Below are positions 1 to 5,418 of a stretch of 5,418 nt of DNA, piece by piece. A program made the translations under genes and the position numbers. How positions within the stretch are numbered: the first letter of the stretch is position 1; every line of letters starts with the position of its first letter. A model generated the notes under the pieces. It was not told the DNA's origin. It searched no databases and saw only the letters and a program-made list of their open reading frames with translations. Source of the DNA: an uncultured Alphaproteobacteria bacterium (GTDB lineage: Bacteria > Pseudomonadota > Alphaproteobacteria > Thalassobaculales > Thalassobaculaceae); contig CALIMD010000156.1 in the NCBI GenBank assembly GCA_938028645.1, positions 1-5,418 of the forward strand, in the 5' to 3' direction.

Positions 1-565
1 TTTGAATCCCTGGCGAATTCATTTCTGAATGAATTAACCCTGTCTTTGAATCAACATCAAATTTTGTTTTATTCTGCGAGTACGGTAAGCATGGCATGCA
101 TCGGACTGCTGTTATTGGACCGTATGGCCTTACGTTGCAATAAACTCCAGCCTGAGTTCGTAAAGGGGCGTTTCCAGATTTTCCCATCACAACAACACGG
201 CCACCCTTACCATCATTCACGTAGGCATCACCCGCTGTTGACCACTTGATTGACGTACACGGCATATTTCCAAACCAGCTTAGGCATTCGAGCTGGGTAT
301 CGTGACGGTATTGAGACCACATAGGCACAGCATAAAACGGTAAACCCAAAATATCGGCTGCTGCTATTGTGCCTATTAGAGCGTATGCATCGGTGAGTGA
401 GTGTGCTACTGGGTTCACCGTTCCATCAAAATTACCCCCCTGCCAAACAATAGCATCTGGATGTCCATCGGGGCGAACATCCGTTGGTTTATAAAGCGCT
501 TCAAGAGTACCGAATAAATCTCCTCCTTTGGCCTCAGTTTGTGCAATTGACATTAAATCGATCAT
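1..565 (-). CDS. Unrecognised protein, N-terminal 188 codons (gene runs off left edge)
   Basis: An uninterrupted minus-strand frame starts with ATG at 565-563 and stays open for 188 codons to the window edge, so the C-terminus is missing. The start is supported by AAAGAGG (577-571), five bases upstream. A second ATG four codons in lacks this spacing. I do not recognise the family. The visible protein begins MIDLMSIAQTEAKGG, has no signal peptide or clear membrane segment, and is rich in Gly, Pro, Trp and Tyr. Notable stretches are IVWQGGNFDGTVNP (about residues 39-52), ILGLPFYAVPMWSQYRHD (about 74-91), GKGGRVVVMGKSG (about 122-134) and a Cys cluster, VYCNVRPYGPITAVRCMPC. By hand count GC is about 46% over 1-540, against about 37% over 841-1320 in the LOG gene. 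The absence of stops, the ribosome binding site and the ordinary amino-acid mix make it likely to be a real gene; its function is unknown. Confidence 0.7.
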   Translation of the reverse strand, partial: MIDLMSIAQTEAKGGDLFGTLEALYKPTDVRPDGHPDAIVWQGGNFDGTVNPVAHSLTDAYALIGTIAAADILGLPFYAVPMWSQYRHDTQLECLSWFGNMPCTSIKWSTAGDAYVNDGKGGRVVVMGKSGNAPLRTQAGVYCNVRPYGPITAVRCMPCLPYSQNKTKFDVDSKTGLIHSEMNSPGIQ

Positions 566-724
566 TTACGCCTCTTTACTAAAATTTAGGTTCAAACTAA
601 TTATAATTTCATCCGCAGCAGGGAGCCTTTTCATGTTCTGCGACCTACTATTCTTATGCTTGTTCACTTCGCGCATGTAAAGATTTTGCATTATACTATC
701 TTTCATACTGCTTTCTACAATCAT
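566..724 (-). CDS. Possible small ORF (52 codons) abutting the next gene's start
   Basis: A minus-strand frame runs from ATG at 724-722 to TAA at 568-566. The stop is immediately followed by the ATG of the unrecognised gene, and that gene's AAAGAGG lies inside the last codons of this ORF. Such an arrangement is typical of translational coupling. The predicted peptide begins MIVESSMKDSIMQ and ends LNLNFSKEA; it is polar, Met-rich, and has no membrane segment or recognisable motif. No ribosome binding site is convincing for the first ATG (AGAAGA is too close), and internal ATGs at codons 7, 12, 17 and 31 are alternatives. A promoter-like TATAAT lies inside it, which would argue that the region is really a leader. 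It could be a real small gene, a leader peptide, or a chance frame in low-GC DNA. Confidence 0.25.
   Translation of the reverse strand: MIVESSMKDSIMQNLYMREVNKHKNSRSQNMKRLPAADEIIISLNLNFSKEA
690..695 (-). promoter_or_regulatory. Candidate -10 element (TATAAT) upstream of the unrecognised gene
   Basis: A perfect TATAAT reads on the minus strand, about 125 bases upstream of the ATG at 565. The best upstream -35 match is only TTGTAG at a 19-base spacing, so the pairing is poor. If it is used, transcription would begin near 683 and leave a leader of roughly 118 bases. It is a consensus match only, in AT-rich sequence. Confidence 0.25.
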
Positions 725-797
725 TCTTCTGTTGTTTATACATAAATTGTCGTGGTTTTTTTGAAAAACTGTCTAAAGCCTTTGCAAAAAGTTACAA
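725..797. other. Gene-free spacer downstream of the LOG gene
   Basis: This AT-rich stretch lies between the LOG stop codon and the small ORF. It contains a GTTTTT/AAAAAC inverted repeat near 755-770 and an AAAGGCTTT palindrome near 775-785. Neither is a GC-rich hairpin followed by a T-run on the minus strand, so no rho-independent terminator can be called for the LOG gene. Read-through into the small ORF and the unrecognised gene is possible. Confidence 0.4.
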
Positions 798-1361
798 TCA
801 AATCTCTTGTTGTTGGGCCCGGTTTATCACATCTATAGCCTGTTGAGGAGATTGTACTAATGTTAGTAAGGATTCATTTTTTTTATTTATAAACCCTTCT
901 TTTATGCCATGTTTTACAAGAGTTAAAAATGGTTCCCAATACGCTCCTATATCTACAAGAATAATTTCTTTATTAAAAATATTCAATTGAACCCAGGTCA
1001 TCGTCTCTATTGTTTCATCAAAGGTCCCCGTACCTCCAGGTAATGAAATGAATATATCCGCCCGTTCATACATTAGTCTTTTTCTATCATGCATATTGTC
1101 CGTGATAATCAATTCTGTAAGATTAGGATGACCAACTTCTGACTCGTGCAGAAAATTTGGTATTACACCCGTTACATCCCCCCCCACAGCCAAAGCTGAA
1201 TTAGCAAGCGTCCCCATCAGTCCGGTGTTGCCTCCACCATAAACGATATTGATATTATTATTAGCTAGGAGTGTCCCTAATTCCTCTGCTGCTTGGCAAT
1301 AGATTTGGTTTAAACCGTTTGATGACCCGCAAAAGACGCATGCAGAAAATTTATTATTCAT
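798..1361 (-). CDS. LOG-family protein (TIGR00730), probable nucleoside 5'-monophosphate phosphoribohydrolase
   Basis: This 187-residue protein has the length and motifs of the LOG (lysine decarboxylase-like, Rossmann fold) family. Members cleave ribose 5'-phosphate from nucleoside monophosphates, including cytokinin ribotides; many bacterial members are annotated as cytokinin riboside 5'-monophosphate phosphoribohydrolases. It opens with ACVFCGSSNG, then has the nucleotide-binding VYGGGNTGLMG (about residues 40-50), the MHDRKRLMYE helix (about 90-99) and the signature LPGGTGTFDE (PGGxGTxxE), whose Arg and Glu are expected active-site residues. No signal peptide or membrane segment is visible, so it is cytoplasmic. 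I chose ATG at 1361-1359 because the family usually starts just before the first strand; a GTG at 1373-1371 would add MRPK but has no ribosome binding site. It diverges from the LysM gene. A run of eight G (1185-1178) codes the AVGGD segment. The family call is firm; the true substrate is not known. Confidence 0.93.
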   Translation of the reverse strand: MNNKFSACVFCGSSNGLNQIYCQAAEELGTLLANNNINIVYGGGNTGLMGTLANSALAVGGDVTGVIPNFLHESEVGHPNLTELIITDNMHDRKRLMYERADIFISLPGGTGTFDETIETMTWVQLNIFNKEIILVDIGAYWEPFLTLVKHGIKEGFINKKNESLLTLVQSPQQAIDVINRAQQQEI

Positions 1362-1475
1362 TTTTGGTCTCACTACAATTTTTGCACTCTTTGTTAATTA
1401 TGTTTTTGCCATGGAACTCGGCATTGCTTAGTTGTCACTTCAAGCTTAAACTGCATAAAAGCTATAGGAGCACCG
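1362..1475. promoter_or_regulatory. Divergent promoter region between the LOG and LysM genes
   Basis: The two genes are transcribed outward from this AT-rich interval, so it should hold both promoters. For the plus strand, TTGTCA (1432-1437) and CATAAA (1454-1459) are separated by 16 bases, but they lie so close to the start that the leader would be barely longer than the ribosome binding site. For the minus strand, CATAAT (1402-1397) is a fair -10 element without a good -35. No operator-like palindrome stands out. The region assignment follows from gene orientation; the individual elements are weak. Confidence 0.4.
1466..1470 (+). promoter_or_regulatory. Ribosome binding site deciding the LysM gene start
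   Basis: AGGAG is a strong Shine-Dalgarno match. It lies eight bases before ATG at 1479 and five before GTG at 1476. The spacing and codon favour the ATG, although the two starts differ by only one residue. Confidence 0.7.
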
Positions 1476-1478
1476 GTG

Positions 1479-2609
1479 ATGATTTCTCGCCCGACAGCCA
1501 TTGGTATAGTAGGTGTAATCGTCGTTATTATAGCATTAATTCTAAATCACGAGGATAAAAGAGAATCAGAAAAACCGCTGAAAAATAAAACCTCTGTCGC
1601 AAAACATCAGCCCTCGCAAAATAGAACAACTGATAAAAAAGAATCCTCTGGTGCCACTGTCGCAAAAAAAAATACGGATGCAGAACCTACCTTAAAAAAA
1701 TACAAAAAGAAACCATCTTTTGATCTCGTTAGAGTAGACCCGGAAGGCAATGTGGTGATCGCTGGAAGAAGTCAACCTGGTGCTAGGATAGAGATATTAG
1801 ATGGAAATACCGTCATCGGCATAGTGGAATCTGATGATAGAGGGGAATGGGTCTTTGTGCCAGAAGCACGCTTAACCCCTGGCGCCAGAATATTAATACT
1901 CAGGGATGTAACTAAAGATGATATTTTCCGGGAATCCGAAAATGCGGTGGTCTTGGTTGTTCCTGAACCTGGTCAAAATATTGCGGGGCTTGTGGAAAAA
2001 GCAGATGGTATGCCACTAGCGATGGTCATGCCGAGGGAGGAGGCTAAAAGTGAGGCTTCACGAATATTTCAATCTCCAAAAAGGAAAAAGCAAGGTAATA
2101 TAGACAAAGTTGAGCCCAGAAAAGAAAAGGTAGATGCTGTAGAGGGGAGTGGGCAACCGCGCCTTGCCTTAGAGACTATCGATTACGATGATAGTGGTAT
2201 TATAATCTTGAGTGGGTTATCAAACCCCAATTCGATTATCAATGTATACCTAGATAATACCTTAGCTGGATCGGTTACTGCCGCCCCGGATGGTATCTGG
2301 ACCATTGAGCTCAAGAACACACTTAAATCGGGAAAGTATATGATACGAGTGGATCGGGTGAACCTGTCAGCAAAAGTATTAGAAAGGATAGAGTTGCCTT
2401 TTGTAAAAGCGCCGGTTATTGAGGCTACAACAGAAAAAGCAACAGTAATTATACAGCCTGGGAATAGTCTTTGGCGGATAGCGGCAAAAGTTTATGGGAG
2501 TGGGTTTCGGTACACTGAAATCTATGAGGCGAATATAGACCAGATTCGGGACCCTAACTTAATTTATCCAGGGCAAGTGTTTAAAATTCCCGACCAAAAA
2601 GAAAGATGA
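1479..2609 (+). CDS. Membrane-anchored LysM protein with two Ig-like repeats
   Basis: The 376-residue product has an N-terminal hydrophobic anchor (about residues 6-23, IGIVGVIVVIIALIL) after a short MISRPT start. A Lys/Ser-rich disordered linker follows (about 24-80). Two similar bacterial Ig-like beta-domains come next: about 81-162 (DPEGNVVIAGRSQPGARIEI) and about 230-308 (DDSGIIILSGLSNPNSIINV), joined by a charged linker. The C-terminus (about 322-372) is a LysM domain with the typical PGNSLWRIAAKVYGSG opening and IYPGQVFKIP ending. LysM modules bind N-acetylglucosamine-containing glycans, so the protein probably sits on the periplasmic side of the inner membrane and contacts peptidoglycan. 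No catalytic domain is visible; it is likely structural or an adaptor. It heads a plus-strand group, with psd starting 13 bases after its stop. Homologues of this layout occur in alphaproteobacteria, by my recollection of the family; their role is not established. Confidence 0.88.
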   Translation: MISRPTAIGIVGVIVVIIALILNHEDKRESEKPLKNKTSVAKHQPSQNRTTDKKESSGATVAKKNTDAEPTLKKYKKKPSFDLVRVDPEGNVVIAGRSQPGARIEILDGNTVIGIVESDDRGEWVFVPEARLTPGARILILRDVTKDDIFRESENAVVLVVPEPGQNIAGLVEKADGMPLAMVMPREEAKSEASRIFQSPKRKKQGNIDKVEPRKEKVDAVEGSGQPRLALETIDYDDSGIIILSGLSNPNSIINVYLDNTLAGSVTAAPDGIWTIELKNTLKSGKYMIRVDRVNLSAKVLERIELPFVKAPVIEATTEKATVIIQPGNSLWRIAAKVYGSGFRYTEIYEANIDQIRDPNLIYPGQVFKIPDQKER

Positions 2610-2622
2610 GTGATCAAATCAA

Positions 2623-3324
2623 ATGACTAAAGGCTCTCTACTTGACAATGTCTTAGTACCAATAGCTAGAGAAGGATGGCCATTCATAGCTATTTTTGGC
2701 CTTGTTTCTTTGATCTTGTACTTTGTATATGCCCCGCTAGGATGGATAGGTCTGGTTCTCACCCTATGGTGTGTTTATTTCTTTAGAAATCCAGACCGAG
2801 TTACCCCTGAACGAGAAGGTTTGATCGTCTCGCCAGCCGATGGCATTGTCCAGATGATAGCTGAAGTGTCTCCACCAGAAGAACTAGACATGGGTTCTGA
2901 GCCGGTAGTTCGTGTAAGCGTCTTTATGAATGTATTTGATTGCCACGTTAACAGGATACCATGTGATGGTCGTATTGGGAAATTGGTTTATGTGCCTGGC
3001 CAATTTCTCAATGCCTCACTCGATAAAGCTAGCGAAGAAAACGAAAGGCAAATGGTTCGTATCGATCTAGACTCTGGCGCTTTTATAGGAGCCGTCCAGA
3101 TAGCTGGTTTAGTAGCTAGAAGAATTGTTTGTTATTTGGAGGAGGATCAAATAGTCCTTGCTGGAGAGCGGTTCGGTTTAATCCGGTTTGGGAGCCGTGT
3201 AGATATCTATCTTCCCCATGGAGCCGTATCTCATGCACTAATAGGTCAAAAGTGTGTTTCTGGGGAAACAGTACTGGCTGATTTAAAATCAGATGAGGCG
3301 GCTCGGTCTGGTGAAGTTCGTTAA
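2623..3324 (+). CDS. psd: Phosphatidylserine decarboxylase proenzyme
   Basis: Psd converts phosphatidylserine to phosphatidylethanolamine and CO2 at the inner membrane, using a pyruvoyl group made by self-cleavage. The 233-residue length fits the short PSD-A form common in alphaproteobacteria. An N-terminal hydrophobic hairpin (about residues 19-54) anchors it and is followed by FFRNPDR. Conserved motifs are VSPADG (Asp73), NVFDCHVNRIP (His108) and FGLIRFGSRVD. Cleavage is expected between Gly190 and Ser191, giving a 190-residue beta chain and a 43-residue alpha chain whose Ser becomes the pyruvoyl group. The ATG at 2623 is fixed by an in-frame stop four codons upstream. Its Shine-Dalgarno is poor (GATGAG lies about 12 bases away), so translation is probably coupled to the LysM gene, which ends 13 bases before. 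The substrate-producing pssA follows directly. Confidence 0.97.
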   Translation: MTKGSLLDNVLVPIAREGWPFIAIFGLVSLILYFVYAPLGWIGLVLTLWCVYFFRNPDRVTPEREGLIVSPADGIVQMIAEVSPPEELDMGSEPVVRVSVFMNVFDCHVNRIPCDGRIGKLVYVPGQFLNASLDKASEENERQMVRIDLDSGAFIGAVQIAGLVARRIVCYLEEDQIVLAGERFGLIRFGSRVDIYLPHGAVSHALIGQKCVSGETVLADLKSDEAARSGEVR

Positions 3325-3348
3325 TTAGAAACAGGAACTTGCACTTTG

Positions 3349-4125
3349 ATGAACAAAGGATCTAGACGAAATCGCATCAAACAGATGCCCATTAGTGTGA
3401 TAATACCTAACTTAATCACCGTAATGGCCTTGTGCTCTGGACTTACGGGAATCCGTTTTGCGTTGCAGGAAAGGTGGGAGTTTGCGATTGGTGCTATAGC
3501 ATTAGCTGCAATCCTAGATACGCTTGATGGTCGAATGGCGCGGCTCCTAAAGGGACAAAGCAAGTTTGGCGCAGAGCTGGATTCGTTATCGGATTTTATT
3601 AGTTTTGGTGTGGCGCCCGCCTTAATATTATTTTTTTGGAGCACCCAAAATATTCATGGAATTGGTTGGGCAAGTGTTTTGTTTTTTTCGACATGCATGG
3701 CCTTACGCTTAGCCCGGTTTAACACTCAGTTGGAAGATCCAGATCCGCCAGCATTCGCTTCTAGATTTTTTTCGGGCGTCCCAGCTCCCGCTGCTGCGGG
3801 TCTCGCTTGCTTTCCTGTTATTATGAGCTTTGAAATCAAATTGATAGTTATGAACCAACCTTACTTAATTTCAGCTTGGTTGGTTTTTGTTGGGCTATTG
3901 ATGGTGAGTAGCATCCCGACTTTTTCTTTCAAAGGAAGTAAACTTCCAAGAAAAATGGTTATCCCTTTATTCGTGATAGCCGGATTATTTATCGCTTGCG
4001 TGCTAACGGAAACTTGGATTGCATTGGCGACTTTAATTATAATATATTTTTTTACAATACCACTCAGTATTATTTCCCACAAAAGATTGAGCCTTGCTCT
4101 AAGACGTAACAGCATAGAGGACTAA
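3349..4125 (+). CDS. pssA: CDP-diacylglycerol-serine O-phosphatidyltransferase (phosphatidylserine synthase)
   Basis: PssA joins CDP-diacylglycerol and L-serine to give phosphatidylserine and CMP, feeding the adjacent Psd. The 258-residue integral membrane protein belongs to the CDP-alcohol phosphatidyltransferase family. It carries the complete metal-binding signature D57xxD60G61xxA64R65-x8-G74xxxD78xxxD82 (LDTLDGRMAR, then FGAELDSLSD). The following DFISFGVAPALI and ALRLARFNTQ segments are typical of the serine-specific subgroup. About six to eight hydrophobic helices span the protein, ending in a basic tail (HKRLSLALRRN). I chose ATG at 3349; a TTG immediately before it (3346) is possible because AGGAA (3333-3337) is eight bases from TTG and eleven from ATG. 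The gap to psd is 24 bases, supporting co-transcription. No defect is visible. Confidence 0.96.
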   Translation: MNKGSRRNRIKQMPISVIIPNLITVMALCSGLTGIRFALQERWEFAIGAIALAAILDTLDGRMARLLKGQSKFGAELDSLSDFISFGVAPALILFFWSTQNIHGIGWASVLFFSTCMALRLARFNTQLEDPDPPAFASRFFSGVPAPAAAGLACFPVIMSFEIKLIVMNQPYLISAWLVFVGLLMVSSIPTFSFKGSKLPRKMVIPLFVIAGLFIACVLTETWIALATLIIIYFFTIPLSIISHKRLSLALRRNSIED

Positions 4126-4145
4126 TTTATCAATCACAAAGCTAG

Positions 4146-4164
4146 TATCATCAATTGGTTGATA
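4146..4164. terminator. Weak hairpin between convergent genes
   Basis: The 53-base gap between pssA and the RND gene holds ATCAA-TTGG-TTGAT (4150-4163), a five-base-pair, AT-rich stem with a four-base loop, followed on the plus strand by a pyrimidine-rich tract ending in TTTT near 4183-4186. It sits where a terminator for pssA is expected, but the stem is weak and the T-run is distant. On the minus strand there is no T-tract. Confidence 0.25.
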
Positions 4165-4178
4165 TCTTCGTTCTTCTA

Positions 4179-5418
4179 TTAGTTTTGTCTCCTTGATCCA
4201 GGAAACCGTTCTTGTCTCCACGCTATTAGGTTAGAACGCAGCATTAAAGCGCACGGAGTAACAATTAAGGTTAGGATTGTAGCGAAGCTAAGGCCGAATA
4301 CGATGGTCGTTGAAAGTGAAACCCACCATTGTGTTGATGGCGCTCCTACAGTTATTTCTCTTGTAAGGAAATCAATATTCGTTTGAAAAACCATTGGCAT
4401 CAAGCCTAGAACAGTAGTGATGGTCGTGAGCAATACTGGCCGTAATCGTTGAGCCCCAGCCACAAGGATTGCTTTTTGAACTGAGATAGACGTGTGCTTG
4501 ATATGATCGAAGGTGTCAATAAGCACTATATTATTATTGACTACAATACCTGCCAAAGCTATGACGCCGACCCCCGACATAACAATGCCAAATGGCTCTC
4601 CTGTAATGAGTAGCCCCAGAAAGACGCCAGCAGTGGACATTATAACTGCCGATAGTATCAAAAACGCACTATAGAAACTATTGAATTGCGTGACTAATAT
4701 GATGGTCATAATAAATAATGCTGCAGCGAAGGCTTTTATAAGGAAACTCTTAGCCTGTTTTTGTTCAGCATCCTCCCCTTTAAATTGAATTCTTACAGAT
4801 CTAGGAAGGTCCGCGGTGTTCAACCACGCTTTTATTTCTTTAGCTTTTGAATCGGCGAGAATGCCCGGGGCAACATCAGCCTGAATAGTTTTCGTTCTAG
4901 TAGATTGAACTCGTTTAATTACACCAATTCTGGGTTTGGGAGACCACTTTATAAAGTTATCGATAGGGATAAGGCCTTTATTGGTTTTTATGCTTATCCT
5001 TTGATATTGATTGAGCTTCCGATAATGTTTTGGGTATCTTATCACGACATCAATTTCTTCGTCGCTAACTTCCGTGCTGTAATCTGTTACTTTCAAGCCC
5101 TTGGTGATGAGTTGCACATAATTTCCAACGAGGGCTATATCAACTCCAAATTTTAACGCTTGAGTCCTATCGACAGTCAGCTGCCATTCAATTCCAGGTA
5201 AATCCCTATCATCTTCAATATTGGTGAGACCTACAATGGTATTTAGTTGGTCTCGAATAATCGAGGTGGCGTTATCAAGATCCGAGACATTATCTGATTT
5301 AATCAATAATTTTAATGGTTTTCCCGTTGGTGGGCCTTTCTGTAATTCAACAAACTCAACCTTTATACCTGCGTATTTTGCTGAGCGTTTTTTGATTTCA
5401 TCTAATATCGCTTTAGCT
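4179..5418 (-). CDS. RND efflux transporter inner-membrane subunit, C-terminal 412 codons (gene runs off right edge)
   Basis: The minus-strand frame is open from the right edge to TAA at 4181-4179. A full RND permease is about 1,000-1,100 residues, so roughly the N-terminal 60% lies outside. The visible part starts in the second periplasmic porter region (QKGPPTGKPLKL at about residues 26-37, then DDRDLPGIEWQLTVDRTQALKFGVD, given here only as a guide to about 69-92). It ends with the last five membrane helices, TM8-TM12, at about 226-394. Landmarks are LVTQFNSFYSAFLIL, the TM10 segment ALAGIVVNNNIVLIDTF, RLRPVLLTTITTVLGLMPM and GAPSTQWW near TM12. Such pumps use the proton gradient to export drugs, lipophiles or metals with a periplasmic adaptor and an outer-membrane channel; the proton-relay residues in TM4 lie outside the window. 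The NNNIVLID motif is closer to AcrB-like and uncharacterised RND pumps than to classical CzcA, so substrate is not assignable. It converges on pssA. Confidence 0.93.
   Translation of the reverse strand, partial: AKAILDEIKKRSAKYAGIKVEFVELQKGPPTGKPLKLLIKSDNVSDLDNATSIIRDQLNTIVGLTNIEDDRDLPGIEWQLTVDRTQALKFGVDIALVGNYVQLITKGLKVTDYSTEVSDEEIDVVIRYPKHYRKLNQYQRISIKTNKGLIPIDNFIKWSPKPRIGVIKRVQSTRTKTIQADVAPGILADSKAKEIKAWLNTADLPRSVRIQFKGEDAEQKQAKSFLIKAFAAALFIMTIILVTQFNSFYSAFLILSAVIMSTAGVFLGLLITGEPFGIVMSGVGVIALAGIVVNNNIVLIDTFDHIKHTSISVQKAILVAGAQRLRPVLLTTITTVLGLMPMVFQTNIDFLTREITVGAPSTQWWVSLSTTIVFGLSFATILTLIVTPCALMLRSNLIAWRQERFPGSRRQN

Noticed and set aside
46..249. Plus-strand open frame of 67 codons
   Set aside because: It is antisense to the longer, continuously open minus-strand gene with a proper ribosome binding site, and its His-rich C-terminal peptide looks like an antisense translation.
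755..770. GTTTTT/AAAAAC inverted repeat as a terminator for the LOG gene
   Set aside because: The stem is entirely A-T apart from one pair and is not followed by a T-run on the minus strand.
1271..1558. Plus-strand open frame overlapping the LOG start and the LysM start
   Set aside because: It overlaps two well-supported genes in other frames and has no recognisable protein features.
3321..3644. Minus-strand open frame inside pssA
   Set aside because: It is antisense to the pssA catalytic motif region, which is clearly coding on the plus strand.
3861..4115. Minus-strand open frame inside the 3' part of pssA
   Set aside because: It is a shadow of the hydrophobic pssA C-terminus and has no independent support.
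4905..5156. Plus-strand open frame inside the RND gene
   Set aside because: It is antisense to the RND periplasmic domain, which matches the family throughout.
1..5418. CRISPR array, insertion sequence, tRNA or riboswitch
   Set aside because: Reading both strands, I saw no regularly spaced direct repeats, transposase motifs, terminal inverted repeats, tRNA cloverleaf with a TTCRANY arm, or conserved riboswitch core.

Overview
The window looks like a chromosomal segment of an AT-rich alphaproteobacterium. The evidence is the psd-pssA pair with a short alphaproteobacterial-type phosphatidylserine decarboxylase, a membrane-anchored LysM protein with Ig-like repeats, and the sequence style of the RND pump (for example its GAPSTQWW segment near the C-terminus). 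This assignment is inference from protein style; no rRNA or other taxonomic marker is present. I see no tRNA, rRNA, CRISPR array, insertion sequence or complete mobile element.

Left part, minus strand: an unrecognised open frame of 188 visible codons (1-565) runs off the left edge and has a good ribosome binding site. Directly upstream is a possible 52-codon small ORF (566-724) whose stop codon abuts that gene's start codon. After about 70 more bases without a gene comes a LOG-family phosphoribohydrolase gene (798-1361), also on the minus strand.

Middle, plus strand: diverging from the LOG gene across 1362-1478 is a compact three-gene group with gaps of 13 and 24 bases. It encodes a LysM/Ig-like envelope protein (1479-2609), phosphatidylserine decarboxylase (psd, 2623-3324) and CDP-diacylglycerol-serine O-phosphatidyltransferase (pssA, 3349-4125). 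PssA makes phosphatidylserine from CDP-diacylglycerol and serine, and Psd converts it to phosphatidylethanolamine, so together they form the complete two-step branch to the main zwitterionic membrane lipid. The LysM protein probably acts at the inner membrane/peptidoglycan interface; its presence in the group suggests co-expression of envelope functions.

Right part, minus strand: the C-terminal 412 codons of an RND efflux pump inner-membrane subunit (4179-5418) converge on pssA across a 53-base gap and run off the right edge.

Most of the window is ordinary envelope and housekeeping content. The parts that deserve a second look are the unrecognised gene at the left edge, the small ORF fused to its start, and the Ig-repeat LysM protein. 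I found no convincing evidence for a new multi-gene system.
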